Positions 1 through 9,049 of a stretch of 64,000 nucleotides of DNA are shown here, one piece after another. The first letter of the stretch is position 1. Every line of letters begins with the position of its first letter. The notes under the pieces are model-generated. The model saw only the letters and a program-made list of their open reading frames with translations. It did not search any database and was not told where the DNA came from. Origin of the DNA: Mycolicibacterium aromaticivorans JS19b1 = JCM 16368 (lineage in GTDB: Bacteria > Actinomycetota > Actinomycetes > Mycobacteriales > Mycobacteriaceae); assembly GCF_000559085.1 (NCBI RefSeq), contig NZ_JALN02000001.1, forward strand, positions 2,232,001 to 2,296,000. Direction: 5' to 3'. The translations under genes were made by a program, and so were the position numbers.

Positions 1-522
1 CAGGCTGCCGTCCTCGTCGTCGATGACGGTGGTGCCACGGCCGAGCACGGTATCGGCGGTCAGCACCGGACCTCTGCCGGTGCTGCGCTTGCCCCTGGCA
101 TCGTCGACCAGGAACGACAGTGAGTCCGCGGTGTGTCCGGGGGTGGCCATCACCGTGATCCGCAGGCCGGCGGCGTCGATGACTTCACCATCGCTCAGCG
201 GTCCGCCGAGCCCGCGCAGGAACCCGCTGCCCACCGAGCGGACGACCGCACCGGTCCGGTCGACGATCTTGTCGATGCCGCCGGTGTGGTCTTCATGCTT
301 GTGACTGATCAGCACCAGCGAAATGGTGCCGAGCGCGGCGAGCCTGTCGATGTGCTCGTCGTCGTCGGGACCCGGGTCGACGATCACCATCTCGGCGCTG
401 CCGGGACCGCGCAACACCCACGTGTTGGTGCCGTCCAGCGTCATGATCCCCGGGTTGTTGCACAGGAGTACCGAGGCCGTGTCGGTCACCGGCCGCAGAA
501 TCCCGTACGCCGGATGGGTCAT
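1..522 (-). CDS. MBL-fold metallo-hydrolase (partial, C-terminus beyond window)
   Basis: Reading leftwards from an ATG at 522, the frame stays open to base 1, so only the N-terminal 174 residues or so are present. The start reads [14 protein letters not shown]. The zinc-binding motif [10 protein letters not shown] is the HxHxDH signature of the metallo-beta-lactamase fold, followed by a GHTADS second histidine motif. Enzymes of this fold hydrolyse thioesters, phosphoesters or lactams; the substrate cannot be told from the sequence. The gene overlaps the RidA gene stop by four bases (ATGA), so it is translationally coupled as the third gene of an operon. It matches the position of Rv3677c in M. 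tuberculosis. Confidence 0.9.
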   Translation of the reverse strand, partial: MTHPAYGILRPVTDTASVLLCNNPGIMTLDGTNTWVLRGPGSAEMVIVDPGPDDDEHIDRLAALGTISLVLISHKHEDHTGGIDKIVDRTGAVVRSVGSGFLRGLGGPLSDGEVIDAAGLRITVMATPGHTADSLSFLVDDARGKRSTGRGPVLTADTVLGRGTTVIDDEDGSL

Positions 523-974
523 TCCACCTCGGCGATGAGCTCGACCTCCACCGGCGCATTCAGCGGCAGCTCGGACACTCCGACCGCGGAGCGGGCGTGC
601 GTGCCGGCCTCGCCGAACACCTCGCCCAGGAACTCCGAGGCCCCGTTGACGACACCGGGTTGACCGGTGAATCCGGGCGCCGACGCGACGAACCCGACCA
701 CCTTGACGACCCGGGTCACGCTGTCGAGGCCCACCAGCGCGTCGATCGCGGCCAGTGCGTTCAGCGCGCACAACCGGGCGGCCTGCTTGGCCTGCTCCGC
801 GGTCACCTCGGCGCCGACCTTGCCGGTGTGGATCAGGCTGCCCGATTCAGTCGGCAGCTGGCCAGAGGTATAGACGAGGTTGCCGGTTCGCACCGCGGGC
901 ACGTACGCCGCCAGCGGCGTGGCGGGCGTCGGGAGGGTCAGCCCGAGCTCGACCAGTTTCTGGGATGCGGTCAC
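519..974 (-). CDS. RidA/YjgF-family protein
   Basis: A 151-residue protein read from a GTG at 974 ([15 protein letters not shown]). It has the RidA-family pattern: [13 protein letters not shown] near residue 35, an alanine-rich helix with LNALAAIDA, and a C-terminal part with the [11 protein letters not shown] strand. RidA proteins are trimeric deaminases that hydrolyse reactive 2-aminoacrylate/enamine intermediates. The usual catalytic arginine before the C-terminal strand is not obvious here, so the member may belong to a non-canonical subgroup. The start was chosen because its GTGA overlaps the stop of the upstream DUF4177 gene; an upstream in-frame extension would overlap that gene completely. 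Corresponds by position to Rv3678c. Confidence 0.88.
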   Translation of the reverse strand: MTASQKLVELGLTLPTPATPLAAYVPAVRTGNLVYTSGQLPTESGSLIHTGKVGAEVTAEQAKQAARLCALNALAAIDALVGLDSVTRVVKVVGFVASAPGFTGQPGVVNGASEFLGEVFGEAGTHARSAVGVSELPLNAPVEVELIAEVE

Positions 975-1132
975 TTGGGGCGCTTCAGGTACGCGACATG
1001 CTGTTCGCCGGTAGGGCCGGGAAGGACCGCGACCAGTTCCCAGCCGTCGGCGCCCCACTGGTCGAGGATCTGCTTGGTGGCGTGGGTCAGCAGCGGAACC
1101 GTGGCGTATTCCCATGTCGTCGGTTGACTCAT
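971..1132 (-). CDS. Small DUF4177-like protein (53 aa)
   Basis: The 53-codon reading frame starts at ATG 1132 ([17 protein letters not shown]) and ends in a TGA that overlaps the GTG of the RidA gene (GTGA, 971-974). The pattern WEY-x-TVPLL, then [14 protein letters not shown] and a C-terminal AYLKRP, is that of the small DUF4177 fold in which a GWEL motif is typical. Function is unknown. It is the first gene of the operon with RidA and the MBL hydrolase. The matching place in M. tuberculosis is, as I recall, occupied by Rv3678A. It diverges from the ATPase gene at 1198 across 65 bases that must hold both promoters. Confidence 0.8.
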   Translation of the reverse strand: MSQPTTWEYATVPLLTHATKQILDQWGADGWELVAVLPGPTGEQHVAYLKRPK

Positions 1133-1197
1133 GACCGAAGCCTATCGCCCGCTCCCTTTGCCGCCGGGGCCCGCAGGGGCTTGGCTAGCATGCACTG

Positions 1198-2217
1198 ATG
1201 GCGACCACATCGAGCGACGGCAGCTCTCTGGCCTGGCCCTCGCGTCTGACCAAGGCGCGTCTGCACTTCGTGACCGGCAAGGGCGGTACCGGCAAGACCA
1301 CGGTCGCTGCCGCGCTCGCGCTGACCCTGGCCGCAGGCGGCCGCAGGGTGCTGCTGGTGGAAGTCGAAGGGCGGCAAGGCATTGCGCAGCTGTTCGACGT
1401 TCCGCCGTTGCCCTACGAGGAGCTGAAAATCGCCACCGCCGAGGGCGGCGGCCACGTCAACGCACTGGCTGTCGACATCGAGGCGGCGTTCCTGGAATAC
1501 CTCGACATGTTCTACAACCTCGGCCTGGCCGGCCGGGCGATGCGCCGGATCGGTGCCATCGAGTTCGCAACGACGATCGCGCCCGGCCTGCGGGACGTTC
1601 TGCTCACCGGCAAGATCAAGGAGTCGGTGGTGCGACTGGACCGCAACAAGCGCCCGGCGTACGACGCGATCGTCGTCGACTCTCCCCCGACCGGCCGGAT
1701 CGCCCGGTTCCTCGACGTCACAAAGGCCGTCTCGGACCTGGCCAAGGGCGGCCCGGTGCACTCTCAGGCCGACGGCGTGGTCAAGCTGCTGCACTCCGAG
1801 CAGACCGCGATCCATTTGGTGACCCTGCTCGAGGCGCTGCCGATTCAGGAGACCATCGAGGCCATCGAGGAACTCAAAGAACTCGGCCTACCCATCGGCA
1901 GCGTGATCGTGAACCGCAACATCCCGCCATTCCTGCCCGCCGCCGACCTCGCGAAGGCCGCCGAGGGCGACGTCGATGCCGACGCGGTGCGCGCCGGCCT
2001 CGACAAGGTGGGCATCCATCTGGGCGACGACGACTTCGCCGGGCTGCTGACGGAGACCATCGAGCACGCCAGTCGGATCAAGGCTCGCTCCGAGAGCGCT
2101 GAGCAACTCGACCGTCTGGAGGTTCCGCGCCTGGAGCTACCGACGATCGCCGACGGAGTGGATTTGGGAAGTCTGTACGAGTTGGCGGAAACACTTGCGC
2201 AGCAGGGTGTCCGATGA
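1198..2217 (+). CDS. bagA: ArsA/Get3-family ATPase, BagA-like
   Basis: A 339-residue P-loop ATPase of the ArsA/Get3 group. The deviant Walker A motif GKGGTGKTT at residues 27-35 includes the signature lysine K28 as well as K33. A switch region VVDSPPTG lies near residue 160. There are no cysteines at all, so the CxxC zinc dimer motif of eukaryotic Get3 and the metalloid site of ArsA are absent, which argues against arsenite export. The M. tuberculosis pair Rv3679/Rv3680 has been studied as Get3 homologues under the names BagA and BagB, linked to glycerol-dependent growth. The second ATPase follows 55 bases downstream, so the pair is probably one transcript and one heteromeric complex. Confidence 0.9.
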   Translation: MATTSSDGSSLAWPSRLTKARLHFVTGKGGTGKTTVAAALALTLAAGGRRVLLVEVEGRQGIAQLFDVPPLPYEELKIATAEGGGHVNALAVDIEAAFLEYLDMFYNLGLAGRAMRRIGAIEFATTIAPGLRDVLLTGKIKESVVRLDRNKRPAYDAIVVDSPPTGRIARFLDVTKAVSDLAKGGPVHSQADGVVKLLHSEQTAIHLVTLLEALPIQETIEAIEELKELGLPIGSVIVNRNIPPFLPAADLAKAAEGDVDADAVRAGLDKVGIHLGDDDFAGLLTETIEHASRIKARSESAEQLDRLEVPRLELPTIADGVDLGSLYELAETLAQQGVR

Positions 2218-2272
2218 GTGATGCGAAGAGGACACAGCAGGTGGAAGTGACCACGACAATCGGAGTGAAGCG

Positions 2273-3406
2273 ATGAGCACCGCGCCCCCAGTACTCGACA
2301 TGAAGTCGATCCTGGCCGACAAGTCCAACCGGGTCGTGGTGTGTTGTGGCGCCGGTGGCGTCGGCAAGACCACCACCGCCGCGTCGATGGCGTTGCGCGC
2401 CGCTGAATACGGCCGCATCGTTGTGGTGTTGACCATCGACCCCGCCAAGCGGCTGGCGCAGGCTTTGGGAATCGAGGAGCTCGGCAATACCCCGCAGCGG
2501 GTACCGCTGGCGCCGGAGGTGACCGGTGAGCTGTACGCGATGATGCTCGACATGCGCCGGACGTTCGACGAGATGGTGGTCGAATACTCGGGATCCGAAC
2601 GCGCACAGTCGATTCTGGACAACCAGTTCTATCAGACCGTCGCCACATCGCTGGCCGGCACGCAGGAATACATGGCCATGGAGAAGCTCGGTCAGCTGCT
2701 CGGACAGGACCGTTGGGATCTGGTGGTGGTGGACACCCCGCCGTCGCGCAACGCCCTGGACTTCCTCGACGCACCGAAGCGGCTCGGCAGCTTCATGGAC
2801 GGCCGCCTGTGGCGGTTGCTGCTGGCGCCCGGTCGCGGCTTCGGCAAGCTGGTGACCGGTGTCGTCGGCCTGGCGATGAAGGCCATGTCGACCATCCTCG
2901 GTTCGCAGATGCTTTCGGACGCTTCGGCATTCGTGCAATCGCTGGATTCGACGTTCGGCGGTTTCCGCGAGAAGGCCGACCGCACCTACGAGTTGCTCAA
3001 GCGGCGCGGCACCCAGTTCGTGGTCGTGTCGGCGGCCGAGCCGGATGCGCTTCGCGAGGCGTCTTTCTTCGTCGACCGGCTCTCCGCGGAGGGCATGCCG
3101 TTGGCGGGGCTGATCCTCAACCGCACCCACCCGACGTTGTCCTCGCTCACCGTGGAGCGGGCCATCGACGGCATCGAGGGGTTGGAAGCCGCCGGCCCCG
3201 ACAACGGGAACCAACTTGCGGCGGCGGTGCTGCAGATCCACGCCGACCGGGCGCAGACCGCGAAGCGGGAGGTGCGGTTGTTGTCGCGGTTCACGGGCGC
3301 CAATCCGCATGTTCCGGTGGTTGGCGTGCCCTCGTTGCCGTTCGATGTGTCGGATCTCGACGCCCTGCAGGCGATTGCCGATCAGATCACGGGAGAGACC
3401 GCGTAA
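2273..3406 (+). CDS. bagB: ArsA/Get3-family ATPase, BagB-like
   Basis: A 377-residue partner of the preceding ATPase. Its Walker A reads [12 protein letters not shown] (residues 24-35): the catalytic lysine K32 is kept, but the signature lysine expected at position 27 is an alanine. A switch motif [15 protein letters not shown] follows near residue 153. The start at ATG 2273 has a GGAG seven bases upstream, and an in-frame TGA at 2219 rules out a longer N-terminus. Loss of the signature lysine in one subunit would leave composite ATP sites that work only in a heterodimer with BagA; this is inference. A perfect palindromic terminator follows the stop. Confidence 0.9.
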   Translation: MSTAPPVLDMKSILADKSNRVVVCCGAGGVGKTTTAASMALRAAEYGRIVVVLTIDPAKRLAQALGIEELGNTPQRVPLAPEVTGELYAMMLDMRRTFDEMVVEYSGSERAQSILDNQFYQTVATSLAGTQEYMAMEKLGQLLGQDRWDLVVVDTPPSRNALDFLDAPKRLGSFMDGRLWRLLLAPGRGFGKLVTGVVGLAMKAMSTILGSQMLSDASAFVQSLDSTFGGFREKADRTYELLKRRGTQFVVVSAAEPDALREASFFVDRLSAEGMPLAGLILNRTHPTLSSLTVERAIDGIEGLEAAGPDNGNQLAAAVLQIHADRAQTAKREVRLLSRFTGANPHVPVVGVPSLPFDVSDLDALQAIADQITGETA

Positions 3407-3409
3407 AGA

Positions 3410-3435
3410 GAGTCCCGGCCGATCGGCCGGGACTC
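3410..3435. terminator. Bidirectional terminator hairpin between bagB and whiB4
   Basis: GAGTCCCGGCC, the four-base loop GATC, then GGCCGGGACTC: eleven perfect pairs in a 26-base palindrome. It lies four bases after the bagB stop and eleven bases before the whiB4 stop on the other strand, so it can end both convergent transcripts. No long T tract follows on either side, which is usual in mycobacteria. Confidence 0.8.
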
Positions 3436-3445
3436 CTCGCGAAAA

Positions 3446-3799
3446 TTAGCTGACGCTGCGGTGCTTGCGCTGCGCGGCGAAGAATTCCGACCAGGACACC
3501 ACTTCGGGGTGCTGCTTGAGCAATGCGCGACGCTGACGTTCCGTCATGCCGCCCCACACACCGAATTCCACACGATTGTCGAGCGCATCCGCGCCACACT
3601 CGGCCATGACTGGACAGTGACGGCAGATGACGGCGGCTTTGCGCTGGGCGGCGCCGCGGACAAATAGCTCATCAGGGTCGGTTGACCGGCACAGAGCTTG
3701 CGAAACCCAAGCGATCCGGGCTTCCCCGTCCGCACCTGGGATGGATCCGTGCAAAAGCGCTGCGCTTGGCTTGCGAACAGCGGTCCGAATACCTGACAC
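3446..3799 (-). CDS. whiB4: WhiB-family iron-sulfur redox sensor WhiB4
   Basis: A 117-residue WhiB protein with the four cluster-binding cysteines at residues 37, 59, 62 and 68 (ALCRSTDPDELF and ICRHCPVMAEC). These are followed by the FGVWGGMTERQRR turn and a basic C-terminal helix. The cysteine positions equal those known for M. tuberculosis WhiB4, a 4Fe-4S oxygen-sensitive DNA-binding regulator of antioxidant genes. The GTG at 3799 (VSGIRTAV) was chosen because it gives the family length; a longer frame to 3877 would add an arginine-rich tail not seen in homologues. It diverges from ponA2 and converges with bagB, the same context as Rv3681c. Confidence 0.95.
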   Translation of the reverse strand: MSGIRTAVRKPSAALLHGSIPGADGEARIAWVSQALCRSTDPDELFVRGAAQRKAAVICRHCPVMAECGADALDNRVEFGVWGGMTERQRRALLKQHPEVVSWSEFFAAQRKHRSVS

Positions 3800-4091
3800 C
3801 GACGATCCCCTTCGTCCGGCCGCTGTCTGCGGCTGACAATCTTCAGGTGTAGGCCGCGTATGCGATCTACGCCACATTGCGACTTGGAGTGTTACCTGTA
3901 TCGCACTGTCTGTTTAAGTTAGGTGGTCAGGTATCTTTTGCGCAACAGTTGAATCACAGGTTTTTTGGGACGACCGTCCAGACCGATCATGAACTGGCAT
4001 TTTCTGACTATCGCGTAAATACCGTCGATATCCTCGTAGGCCGAGGGACGCTGCGCAAGACCAGTCCCGATCTCTCGTTACTCTGTAGCTC
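3800..4091. promoter_or_regulatory. Divergent whiB4/ponA2 promoter region
   Basis: 292 bases between two divergent starts. The right half (about 3900-4030) is clearly richer in A and T than the surroundings, as expected for promoter DNA. I see no convincing -10/-35 pair, operator palindrome or RNA structure, and no coding potential that resembles a family. Confidence 0.5.
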
Positions 4092-6524
4092 ATGTCGGAA
4101 CGCCCGCCAGCCGGGGCCACGATCATCAAGTTGGCCTGGTGCTGCCTGTTGGCCAGCGTGATACTCGCGGCGCTCCTATTTCCCGTGGTCGGCGGCGTGG
4201 GCCTGATTTCCAACCGCGCCTCCGATGTGGTGGCCAACGGCTCGGCCCAGCTGGTCGAGGGCGAAGTGCCCGCGGTGACCACCATGGTGGATGCCAAGGG
4301 CAACCCGATCGCTTGGCTGTACTCGCAACGTCGCTTCGAGGTTCCCAGCGACAAAATCGCCGACACCATGAAGCTGGCAATCGTGTCCATCGAGGACAAG
4401 AGATTTGCCGAACATAACGGTGTCGACTGGAAAGGCACGCTCACCGGCTTGGCCGGTTACGCCTCCGGCGACCTCGACACCCGCGGCGGCTCCACGATCG
4501 AGCAGCAGTACGTCAAGAACTACCAACTGCTGGTGATCGCCCAGACCGACGCCGAGAAGCGCGCGGCCGTGGAGACCACGCCGGCCCGCAAGCTGCGGGA
4601 GATCCGGATGGCGCTCACGCTGGACAAGACGTTCACCAAGCCTGAGATCTTGACCCGCTACCTGAACCTGGTCAGCTTCGGCAACGGCGCCTTCGGCATT
4701 CAGGACGCCGCCCAGACGTACTTCGGCATCGACGCCTCACAGCTGAACTGGCAGCAAGCCGCACTGCTGGCCGGGATGGTGCAGTCGACCAGCACGCTGA
4801 ACCCGTACACGAACCCCGATGGCGCGCTGGCGCGCCGCAACCTCGTGCTCGACACGATGATCGACAACGTCCCCGGCAAGGCCGATGAACTGCGAGCCGC
4901 CAAGCAGGAACCGCTCGGCATCCTGCCGCAGCCGAATGAACTGCCGCGCGGCTGCATCGCCGCCGGCGATCGCGCATTCTTCTGCGATTACGTGCAGGAA
5001 TACCTCGCGCGGGCCGGGATCAGCAAGGACCAGCTCGCCCGGGGCGGCTACCTGATCAAGACCACGCTGGATCCCGATGTGCAGAATTCGGTGAAGAGCG
5101 CCGTCGACTCGCTTGCCGCGCCGGATATCAACGGCATCGCCAGCGTGATGAGCGTCGTGTTGCCGGGCAAGAACGCTCACCCAGTGGTCGCGATGGTCAG
5201 TAACCGAACCTACGGCCTGAACTCCGCGGTCGGGGAAACCATGCAGCCGCAACCCTTTTCGCTCGCCGGCGACGGTGCGGGCTCGATCTTCAAGATCTTC
5301 ACGACGGCCGCCGCGCTGGACATGGGCATGGGCATCAGCGCCAACCTCGACGCCCCCGCGCGCTTCGAGGCGAAAGGCCTCGGCAGTGGCGGCGCCAAAG
5401 GCTGCCCGCGGGACACCTGGTGTGTGCAGAACGACGGCAACTATCGCGGATCGATGAGCGTCACCGATGCGCTGGCCCAGTCGCCCAACACCGCGTTCGC
5501 CAAGCTGATTTCCCAGGTCGGCGTGCAGCGCACGGTCGACATGGCCGTCAAACTGGGCCTGCGTTCTTACGCCGAGCCCGGTACCGCGCGTCCGTACGAT
5601 CCGGAGACCAACGAGAGCCTCGCCGACTTCATCAAGCGGCAAAATCTCGGATCGTTCACGCTGGGTCCCATTCAGGTCAACGCGCTCGAGTTGTCCAACG
5701 TCGCGGCCACGCTGGCCTCCGGTGGTACCTGGTGCCCGCCCAACCCGGTCGACAAGCTCTACGACCGCAACGGCAACGAGGTCTCGGTCACCACCGAGAC
5801 CTGCGATCAGGTCGTGCCGGAAGGCTTGGCCAACACTCTGTCCAACGCGCTGAGCAAGGACGCCGTCAACGGTACCGCGGCAGGATCGGCCCGCGCGGTG
5901 GGCTGGGACCTGCCTACTTCGGGCAAGACCGGCACCACCGAGGCACACCGGTCCTCGGGTTTCCTCGGCTACACCAACCGCTATGCGGCGGCCGCCTACA
6001 TCTACGACGACTCCACCACCCCGTCCGATCTGTGTTCCTACCCGCTGCGGCAGTGCAGCGACGGCAACCTCTACGGCGGTAACGAACCCGCCAAGACCTG
6101 GTTCACGGCGATGAAGCCGATTGCGACGAGCTTCGGCGACGTCGCGCTCCCGCCCACCGATCCGCGCTACGTCGACGGCGGCCCTGGCTCCCGGGTGCCA
6201 ACCGTGTCGGGCCTGACGCAGGACGCGGCGCGCACCCGCCTGAAGGAATCCGGTTTCCAGGTGGCCGACCAGGCCAGCCCGGTCAACAGCACGTCGCCGG
6301 CCGGCACGGTGGTCGGCACGTCGCCGGGCGGCCAGACGATTCCCGGCTCGATCATCACGATCCAGATCAGCAACGGCATCCCGCCTGCCCCGCCGCCGCC
6401 TCCGCCTGGAGCTCCGCCGATACCGGGGGTCGACGGGGCGCCGTTCGGGCAGACCGTCGTCGAGATCCCCGGACTCCCGCCGATCACCGTTCCGCTGCTG
6501 GCCCCGCCTCCGCCGCCACCATGA
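4092..6524 (+). CDS. ponA2: Bifunctional penicillin-binding protein PonA2 (PBP1-type)
   Basis: An 810-residue class A penicillin-binding protein that polymerises and crosslinks peptidoglycan at the outer membrane face. An N-terminal membrane anchor (about residues 13-35) precedes the GT51 glycosyltransferase domain with EDKRFAEHNGVD and GGSTIEQQYVKN. The transpeptidase domain has the catalytic SxxK as GAGSIFKIFT, SxN as QSPNTAFAKL and KTG as SGKTGTTEAH. One PASTA domain (RVPTVSGLTQDAAR onwards, about residues 697-760) and a proline-rich tail close the protein. This is the architecture of Rv3682. The gene diverges from whiB4; 38 bases separate it from the next gene, suggesting cotranscription. 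Confidence 0.96.
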   Translation: MSERPPAGATIIKLAWCCLLASVILAALLFPVVGGVGLISNRASDVVANGSAQLVEGEVPAVTTMVDAKGNPIAWLYSQRRFEVPSDKIADTMKLAIVSIEDKRFAEHNGVDWKGTLTGLAGYASGDLDTRGGSTIEQQYVKNYQLLVIAQTDAEKRAAVETTPARKLREIRMALTLDKTFTKPEILTRYLNLVSFGNGAFGIQDAAQTYFGIDASQLNWQQAALLAGMVQSTSTLNPYTNPDGALARRNLVLDTMIDNVPGKADELRAAKQEPLGILPQPNELPRGCIAAGDRAFFCDYVQEYLARAGISKDQLARGGYLIKTTLDPDVQNSVKSAVDSLAAPDINGIASVMSVVLPGKNAHPVVAMVSNRTYGLNSAVGETMQPQPFSLAGDGAGSIFKIFTTAAALDMGMGISANLDAPARFEAKGLGSGGAKGCPRDTWCVQNDGNYRGSMSVTDALAQSPNTAFAKLISQVGVQRTVDMAVKLGLRSYAEPGTARPYDPETNESLADFIKRQNLGSFTLGPIQVNALELSNVAATLASGGTWCPPNPVDKLYDRNGNEVSVTTETCDQVVPEGLANTLSNALSKDAVNGTAAGSARAVGWDLPTSGKTGTTEAHRSSGFLGYTNRYAAAAYIYDDSTTPSDLCSYPLRQCSDGNLYGGNEPAKTWFTAMKPIATSFGDVALPPTDPRYVDGGPGSRVPTVSGLTQDAARTRLKESGFQVADQASPVNSTSPAGTVVGTSPGGQTIPGSIITIQISNGIPPAPPPPPPGAPPIPGVDGAPFGQTVVEIPGLPPITVPLLAPPPPPP

Positions 6525-6562
6525 TCGGGTGAACGGCGGACGCGGGCAGTATTCTTGCCGGT

Positions 6563-7519
6563 ATGGCTGTGCCGTCCGCTGTGAAGTCGTCCGCCCTCGT
6601 GGCCGCCGGCTCGGCCGCGCTTGCGGTCGGCTACGCCACGGTGATCGAACGCAACGCGTTCGTCGTTCGCGAAGTGACCATGCCGGTGCTGTCGCCCGGC
6701 TCCACGCCGTTGCGGGTGCTGCACCTCAGCGATATCCATATGCGCCCGGCGCAGCGGCACAAGCAGGCCTGGCTGCGTGAACTCGCCCGCTGGGAGCCCG
6801 ACCTGGTGGTCAACACCGGCGACAACCTGTCCCACCCCAAGGCCGTGCCCGCGGTGGTGCAGGCAGTCGGGGACCTGTTGTCGGTGCCGGGTGTCTTCGT
6901 GTTCGGCAGCAACGACTACTTCGCCCCGAAGTTCAAGAACCCCGCACGGTACCTGTACGACAGCAACGGTCGTATCCACGGCAAGCCGCTGCCCTGGCAG
7001 GACCTGCGCGCGGCGTTCACCGAGCGCGGCTGGCTGGATCTGACCCACAACCGCCGCGACTTCGAGGTGGCCGGGCTGACGATCGCCGCCGCCGGCGTCG
7101 ACGACCCGCATCTGGGCCGGGACCGCTACGACACCATCGCCGGGCCGCCGTCACCTGCGGCCAACCTGACCCTCGGCGTCGCGCACGCGCCCTACACCCG
7201 GGTGCTCGACCGCTTTGCCGCCGACGGCTATCAGCTGATCATGGCCGGCCACACGCACGGCGGACAGTTGTGCGTGCCGTTCTACGGCGCCTTGGTCACC
7301 AACTGCGATCTGGACCGCTCACGCGTCAAGGGTGCCTCGCGGTGGGGCGCCGACACCGCCCTGCACGTGTCGGCAGGCATCGGCACCGGGCCGTTCGCGC
7401 CGTTCCGGTTCTGCTGCCGTCCCGAGGCCACGCTGCTGACTTTGGTGGCCGCGCCGACCGGCGGGCATGACGAGACGCGAAGCGTGGTGCGGTCCAGCCC
7501 CACCGCCTCGGTGCGGTGA
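6563..7519 (+). CDS. Membrane-anchored metallophosphoesterase
   Basis: A 318-residue calcineurin-like phosphoesterase. A hydrophobic N-terminal segment (about residues 7-25) may anchor it. The dimetal motifs are in order: LSDIHMRP (DxH), NTGDNLSH (GDNxxH), FGSNDYF (GND-like), GVAHAP and MAGHTHGGQ (GHxH). The third motif reads GSND rather than GNHD, as in the group that contains Rv3683. The substrate is unknown; members of the YaeI/YkuE branch act on phospholipids or peptidoglycan-linked material at membranes. Its place 38 bases after ponA2 fits an envelope role. The C-terminal 20 residues look like a poorly conserved tail. Confidence 0.9.
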   Translation: MAVPSAVKSSALVAAGSAALAVGYATVIERNAFVVREVTMPVLSPGSTPLRVLHLSDIHMRPAQRHKQAWLRELARWEPDLVVNTGDNLSHPKAVPAVVQAVGDLLSVPGVFVFGSNDYFAPKFKNPARYLYDSNGRIHGKPLPWQDLRAAFTERGWLDLTHNRRDFEVAGLTIAAAGVDDPHLGRDRYDTIAGPPSPAANLTLGVAHAPYTRVLDRFAADGYQLIMAGHTHGGQLCVPFYGALVTNCDLDRSRVKGASRWGADTALHVSAGIGTGPFAPFRFCCRPEATLLTLVAAPTGGHDETRSVVRSSPTASVR

Positions 7520-7547
7520 GCGCCGCCGCCTGCTGTCCCCGCCGGCG

Positions 7548-8666
7548 ATGACTTCGGTCGCCGCACACACCCGGCCGCGCGGCTGGGTGGACAACGCAAT
7601 CCGTCTGATCGAGGCCGATAGCCGGCGCAGCGCGGACACCCATCTACTGCGATACCCGCTACCGGCGTCGTGGAGCGGCGGTGTGGACATCGCGCTGTAT
7701 CTCAAGGACGAGTCGACGCACATCACCGGCAGTCTCAAACACCGGCTGGCCCGGTCGCTGTTTCTGTACGGGTTGTGCAACGGCTGGATCGGCGAGCACA
7801 CCACGGTCGTCGAGGCCTCCTCAGGATCGACAGCGGTGTCCGAGGCCTACTTCGCCGCGTTGTTGGGACTGCCGTTCGTCGCCGTGATGACCGCCTCGAC
7901 GAGCGCGTCGAAGGTGAAGCTGATCGAGGCGCAGGGCGGACGGTGTCATTTCGTCGACGAGCCCGGCGAGGTGTACACGGCGGCTCAGCGAATCGCCGAG
8001 GAGACCGGTGGCCACTACCTGGACCAGTTCACCAACGCCGAGCGGGCCACCGACTGGCGGGGCAACAACAATATCGCCGAGTCGATCTACGACCAGATGA
8101 GTGCCGAACGCCATCCGATCCCGACGTGGATCGTGGTGGGCGCCGGCACCGGGGGCACCAGCGCCACGATCGGGCGCTATGTCCGGTATCGACGCCATGA
8201 AACGAAGTTGTGCGTGGTCGACCCGGAGAACTCGGCGTTCTTCCCGTCCTACGCGCACGGCCGCGACGTCGTCACCGGAGCACCGTCGCGAATCGAGGGC
8301 ATCGGGCGTCCGCGCGTCGAGCCGTCGTTCCTGCCGGAGATCGTCGACCGCATGGTGAGCGTTCCCGATGCCGCATCGATCGCGGCAGCACATCACGTCT
8401 CGCGCGTATTGGGCCGTCGCGTCGGGCCCTCGACGGGAACGAACGTCTGGGGCGCGTTCGGCCTGTTGGCCGAGATGGTCGCGACCGGGGTCGGCGGCTC
8501 GGTGGTCACCCTGATCGCCGACAGCGGCGACCGATACGCCGACACGTACTACAACGCCGACTGGTTAGCGGGTCACAACCTCAACCCCGGCGAGCACGCA
8601 GACGCACTGGCCGAGTTCGAACGATCCTGCGGCTGGGTCTGGTCCGGCTCGTCGACGACGTCGTAG
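7548..8666 (+). CDS. PLP-dependent cysteine-synthase/CBS-fold enzyme
   Basis: A 372-residue fold-type II PLP enzyme. The motif TGSLKHRLA (about residues 64-72) carries the probable Schiff-base lysine, SSGSTAVS (about residues 93-100) is the substrate-binding loop, and [12 protein letters not shown] is the glycine-rich phosphate loop. The family contains cysteine synthases and cystathionine beta-synthases, but this subgroup (Rv3684-like) has no assigned substrate. ATG 7548 was chosen because the upstream in-frame ATG at 7467 lies inside the phosphoesterase gene and would add a proline/arginine-rich leader. Only 28 bases separate it from the preceding stop, so it probably belongs to the ponA2 transcript. 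Confidence 0.87.
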   Translation: MTSVAAHTRPRGWVDNAIRLIEADSRRSADTHLLRYPLPASWSGGVDIALYLKDESTHITGSLKHRLARSLFLYGLCNGWIGEHTTVVEASSGSTAVSEAYFAALLGLPFVAVMTASTSASKVKLIEAQGGRCHFVDEPGEVYTAAQRIAEETGGHYLDQFTNAERATDWRGNNNIAESIYDQMSAERHPIPTWIVVGAGTGGTSATIGRYVRYRRHETKLCVVDPENSAFFPSYAHGRDVVTGAPSRIEGIGRPRVEPSFLPEIVDRMVSVPDAASIAAAHHVSRVLGRRVGPSTGTNVWGAFGLLAEMVATGVGGSVVTLIADSGDRYADTYYNADWLAGHNLNPGEHADALAEFERSCGWVWSGSSTTS

Positions 8667-8743
8667 TCACCGGTCACCACCAGCCACAGCGCTGCGAGCA
8701 GGAAGAAACCCCCGTACACCACGGCCCCCAAAGCGGTCATCAT
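8573..8743 (-). CDS. Possible small membrane protein (56 aa), antisense-overlapping
   Basis: A frame from ATG-ATG at 8743 encodes [20 protein letters not shown] and then an acidic [12 protein letters not shown] tail. This is one transmembrane helix followed by a hydrophilic C-terminus. An AAAGGTGG Shine-Dalgarno-like sequence lies seven or so bases upstream. It overlaps the last 94 bases of the PLP enzyme gene on the opposite strand, so part of its tail is constrained by that gene. Plausible but unproven; no family recognised. Confidence 0.42.
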   Translation of the reverse strand: MMTALGAVVYGGFFLLAALWLVVTGDYDVVDEPDQTQPQDRSNSASASACSPGLRL

Positions 8744-8861
8744 CCGCCCCACCTTTCGCTGCTCGGCGCATTTGTGTCGCCGTCAGTTTCCATAACGCCA
8801 CCGACAAGTCAGATCCATCCCGCGACACGCCGTGAACTTCGCCGAGAGCCCAACAAGCCGT

Positions 8862-8890
8862 TTGGCTTCTCACCGGTCGCGTGCGATACG
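8862..8890 (+). promoter_or_regulatory. Candidate tRNA-Pro promoter
   Basis: TTGGCT at 8862-8867, a 17-base spacer and GATACG at 8885-8890 resemble a SigA -35/-10 pair. Transcription would start about 8897, ten bases before the mature tRNA. Assigned by position and spacing only. Confidence 0.4.
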
Positions 8891-8906
8891 CTGTCGAGGC
8901 TTCACG

Positions 8907-8980
<74 letters not shown>

Positions 8981-8997
8981 CTGCGAAAAGTACGAAG

Positions 8998-9034
8998 GCC
9001 TCGATCGATTATTCGATTGAGGCTTCTTTCGTTT
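8998..9034 (+). terminator. Rho-independent terminator of tRNA-Pro
   Basis: GCCTCGATCG, loop ATTATT, CGATTGAGGC: ten pairs including one G-T, followed by the T-rich run TTCTTTCGTTT. It can also serve the convergent lipase-like gene that ends at 9050. Confidence 0.82.
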
Positions 9035-9049
9035 CCTACCGGCTTTTCT

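Noticed and set aside
7467..7547. Longer N-terminus for the PLP enzyme
   Set aside because: It would overlap the phosphoesterase gene and adds a Pro/Arg-rich leader unlike the family; ATG 7548 gives the normal start.
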